NCBI RefSeq assembly: GCF_019097595.1 | Contig: NC_080717.1 | Span: 19,366,836-19,430,835, forward strand | DNA from: Hemibagrus wyckioides | Taxonomy: Eukaryota; Chordata; Actinopteri; Siluriformes; Bagridae | Reading direction: 5' to 3' | Length of the DNA: 64,000 nt | Shown here: piece after piece, positions 62,386-64,000 of the stretch | Layout: every line of letters starts with the position of its first letter | Numbering within the stretch: position 1 is the first letter of the stretch | Translations under genes and position numbers: made by a program | Notes under the pieces: model-generated | Databases searched by the model: none | Told to the model about the DNA's origin: nothing | The model's input: only the letters and a program-made list of their open reading frames with translations

Positions 62386-64000
62386 TTTTCCCTTCTATAA
62401 CTGTGTACTGTTTTGTTAGAAAGCACAATTATGTAAACAGGAAATTGCATCACAATCTATCTATCAAGTTAACGTTCAATGATGGAGACTTGAGTGTAAA
62501 AGAGTTTGTGGTATTTGCAGTCCAAAGCCATCTCCATGGTTTCTAAGTGCTCCTGTCTACAGTAATCCTATATGTCTAAAGGCTGTTGTCCATGCTCAAC
62601 AATTTATGTTGGCTTTTTTTTCTTCAGTCTTTCATTTGCCATTCTTTATTCGTCATTCAACTTGGTAGCTTCATAAACATGGCCTGTAGCTACAAGGTTG
62701 CCAGTTGTCATTATTCACTTCCAATCAGCATATTTTATATTGAATCAAATGGAGCTCATACATACCCCTAAATCATTTTATATGGACATAATGAGAGATA
62801 TAGGTCACCTCCATTGTCACCTCCATTAAAACTTCATTAAAACTTAATATACCTCAATAGCCTGACCCTAACAGCAATACTACTGTACCCCCCCCCATCT
62901 TCCATGCTGCATAAGACACTAGATTTAGAAAGAAAATAATATGAAAATAAATCACATTTGGTACTTGATCAGAACAAAGTGGGAGCTGTGTTACCTTGAC
63001 TCAATTACTCATTATGCTCAGCTATTGACCTTTCTTCCTACAGGAAGTGCTGCCGTCATGTCTGCGAGGATTATAATCGACAAGATGTCTCTTCTGGAAA
63101 AAAAAAAAAAAGTAATTTATCACATATCCTGAGAACTTCCTGAGAAAAATTTCATTAGCTCAGTGGTTTCAGCATGGAAGCAGACATTAGGAGAACATTT
63201 AGGACTATTGTTAAATGTTCATGCATACTTTGAATATGCTGATTAAATCATTTCTTTGATCCAAAGGTCAGGTGTAAATGTATTTTGAAATCATCAATGA
63301 GACATTTCTCCGGGGAAATAGAGCAACAAGATATTATCTGTCAGCTCCATGTGCTCCGTGAGCTAAAGTTCAGCACGATTGTTCCTCGTGTGACGAATCC
63401 AATCTCGGCTGGCCATGTGGCTATTTCTCTGTGACACAGATGTTTTATACTACTTCAATATCCGAAATGGAAGGCGTCCCGTAATCTAATAATGCGGGTG
63501 ATTTGCTTTGTATTACCGGACAATTCCGTATACAACGGATCATCTGTCAACATAATGAAAACATGACAAGCTCCCACTGCATACATGCTCCTCTGCCCTT
63601 CACTTGCCCTCAATAACTTGACTTGAACTCCTCCATGGAGAAGAATGATAAACACACGCAGCAACTTGAAATGATTTAGCATTCTGAAGCAGACACTCAT
63701 TTACTCCTACCTAAAGTGGAACCTGTTGTATGTGTACTGATGTTTAGTGTGATGGTATCACAAGAGGCTCTGCTGCTTTACAAACCTCTAGTCTCAGCAG
63801 CAGGCAGTGGTCTATCTGATCAGCAAAACTAGCTGGAATAGTAATGATTTATAAAACCATTATATTACCGTCATCTGTTGGCTTGAGCATGGTATGTTAT
63901 TAAAGATTCCCGGCAGGATGTGTCCAGAGCTACTAAGCACAGCAGAGCTGAACTTTCAAAAGCATGAGACTCTCGCCATGCCTGGCTAAAGAGGATGAAC
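62386..64000. other. Unique DNA with a weak exon candidate and complex right end
   Basis: No gene is established. A good acceptor at 63041-63043 precedes an open segment (63044-63111). 63300-63720 is complex and comparatively GC-rich, a candidate conserved non-coding region. Confidence 0.4.

Overview
This window reads as intergenic or intronic DNA from a ray-finned fish. It is AT-rich and contains no complete host gene that I can recognise. The interspersed repeats are teleost types: Tc1-like transposons, tRNA-headed SINEs, and non-LTR 3' ends with (TTGAAT)n or (CTTGA)n tails. Their mix is what I would expect in an otophysan such as a catfish, but that last step is inference from repeat style, not an identification.

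Layout. 1-6.3 kb: mostly unique AT-rich DNA, with one candidate minus-strand first exon at 4.8-4.9 kb. 6.3-11.3 kb: a SINE/LINE cluster with a possible LTR remnant and a Tc1-like fragment. 11.3-17.7 kb: mostly unique DNA with large (AAT)/(ATT) and (TA) arrays. 17.77-19.49 kb: a young 1251-bp Tc1-like element, intact except for one stop codon, nested in an older, internally deleted Tc1-like copy of opposite orientation. 21.89-22.66 kb: a 35-copy, 22-bp minisatellite in which most units create the AP-1/bZIP heptamer TGAGTCA. 23-26.7 kb: decayed repeats, (GA)n, a GATA/GACA-type array and the C-terminal end of a non-LTR retrotransposon ORF2. 30-35.7 kb: simple repeats and three Tc1-like remnants. 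37-41.5 kb: SINE remnants, a dispersed repeat, and a solo-LTR-like element with a 5-bp target duplication. 41.6-47.1 kb: GATA/GACA, CA and GA arrays, then a ~700-bp (CCAT)n block that looks like an expanded SINE tail. 47-64 kb: long stretches without recognisable repeats, plus another Tc1 deletion derivative (55 kb), LINE 3' ends, and large AAT/ATT and GATA arrays.

The only open frames with clear homology-like protein signatures belong to transposases and a reverse-transcriptase-type ORF2. None is intact. Most other long open frames come from microsatellites. Three short splice-bounded open segments are listed as weak exon candidates. No new multi-gene system is visible. The most unusual single object is the AP-1-motif minisatellite.
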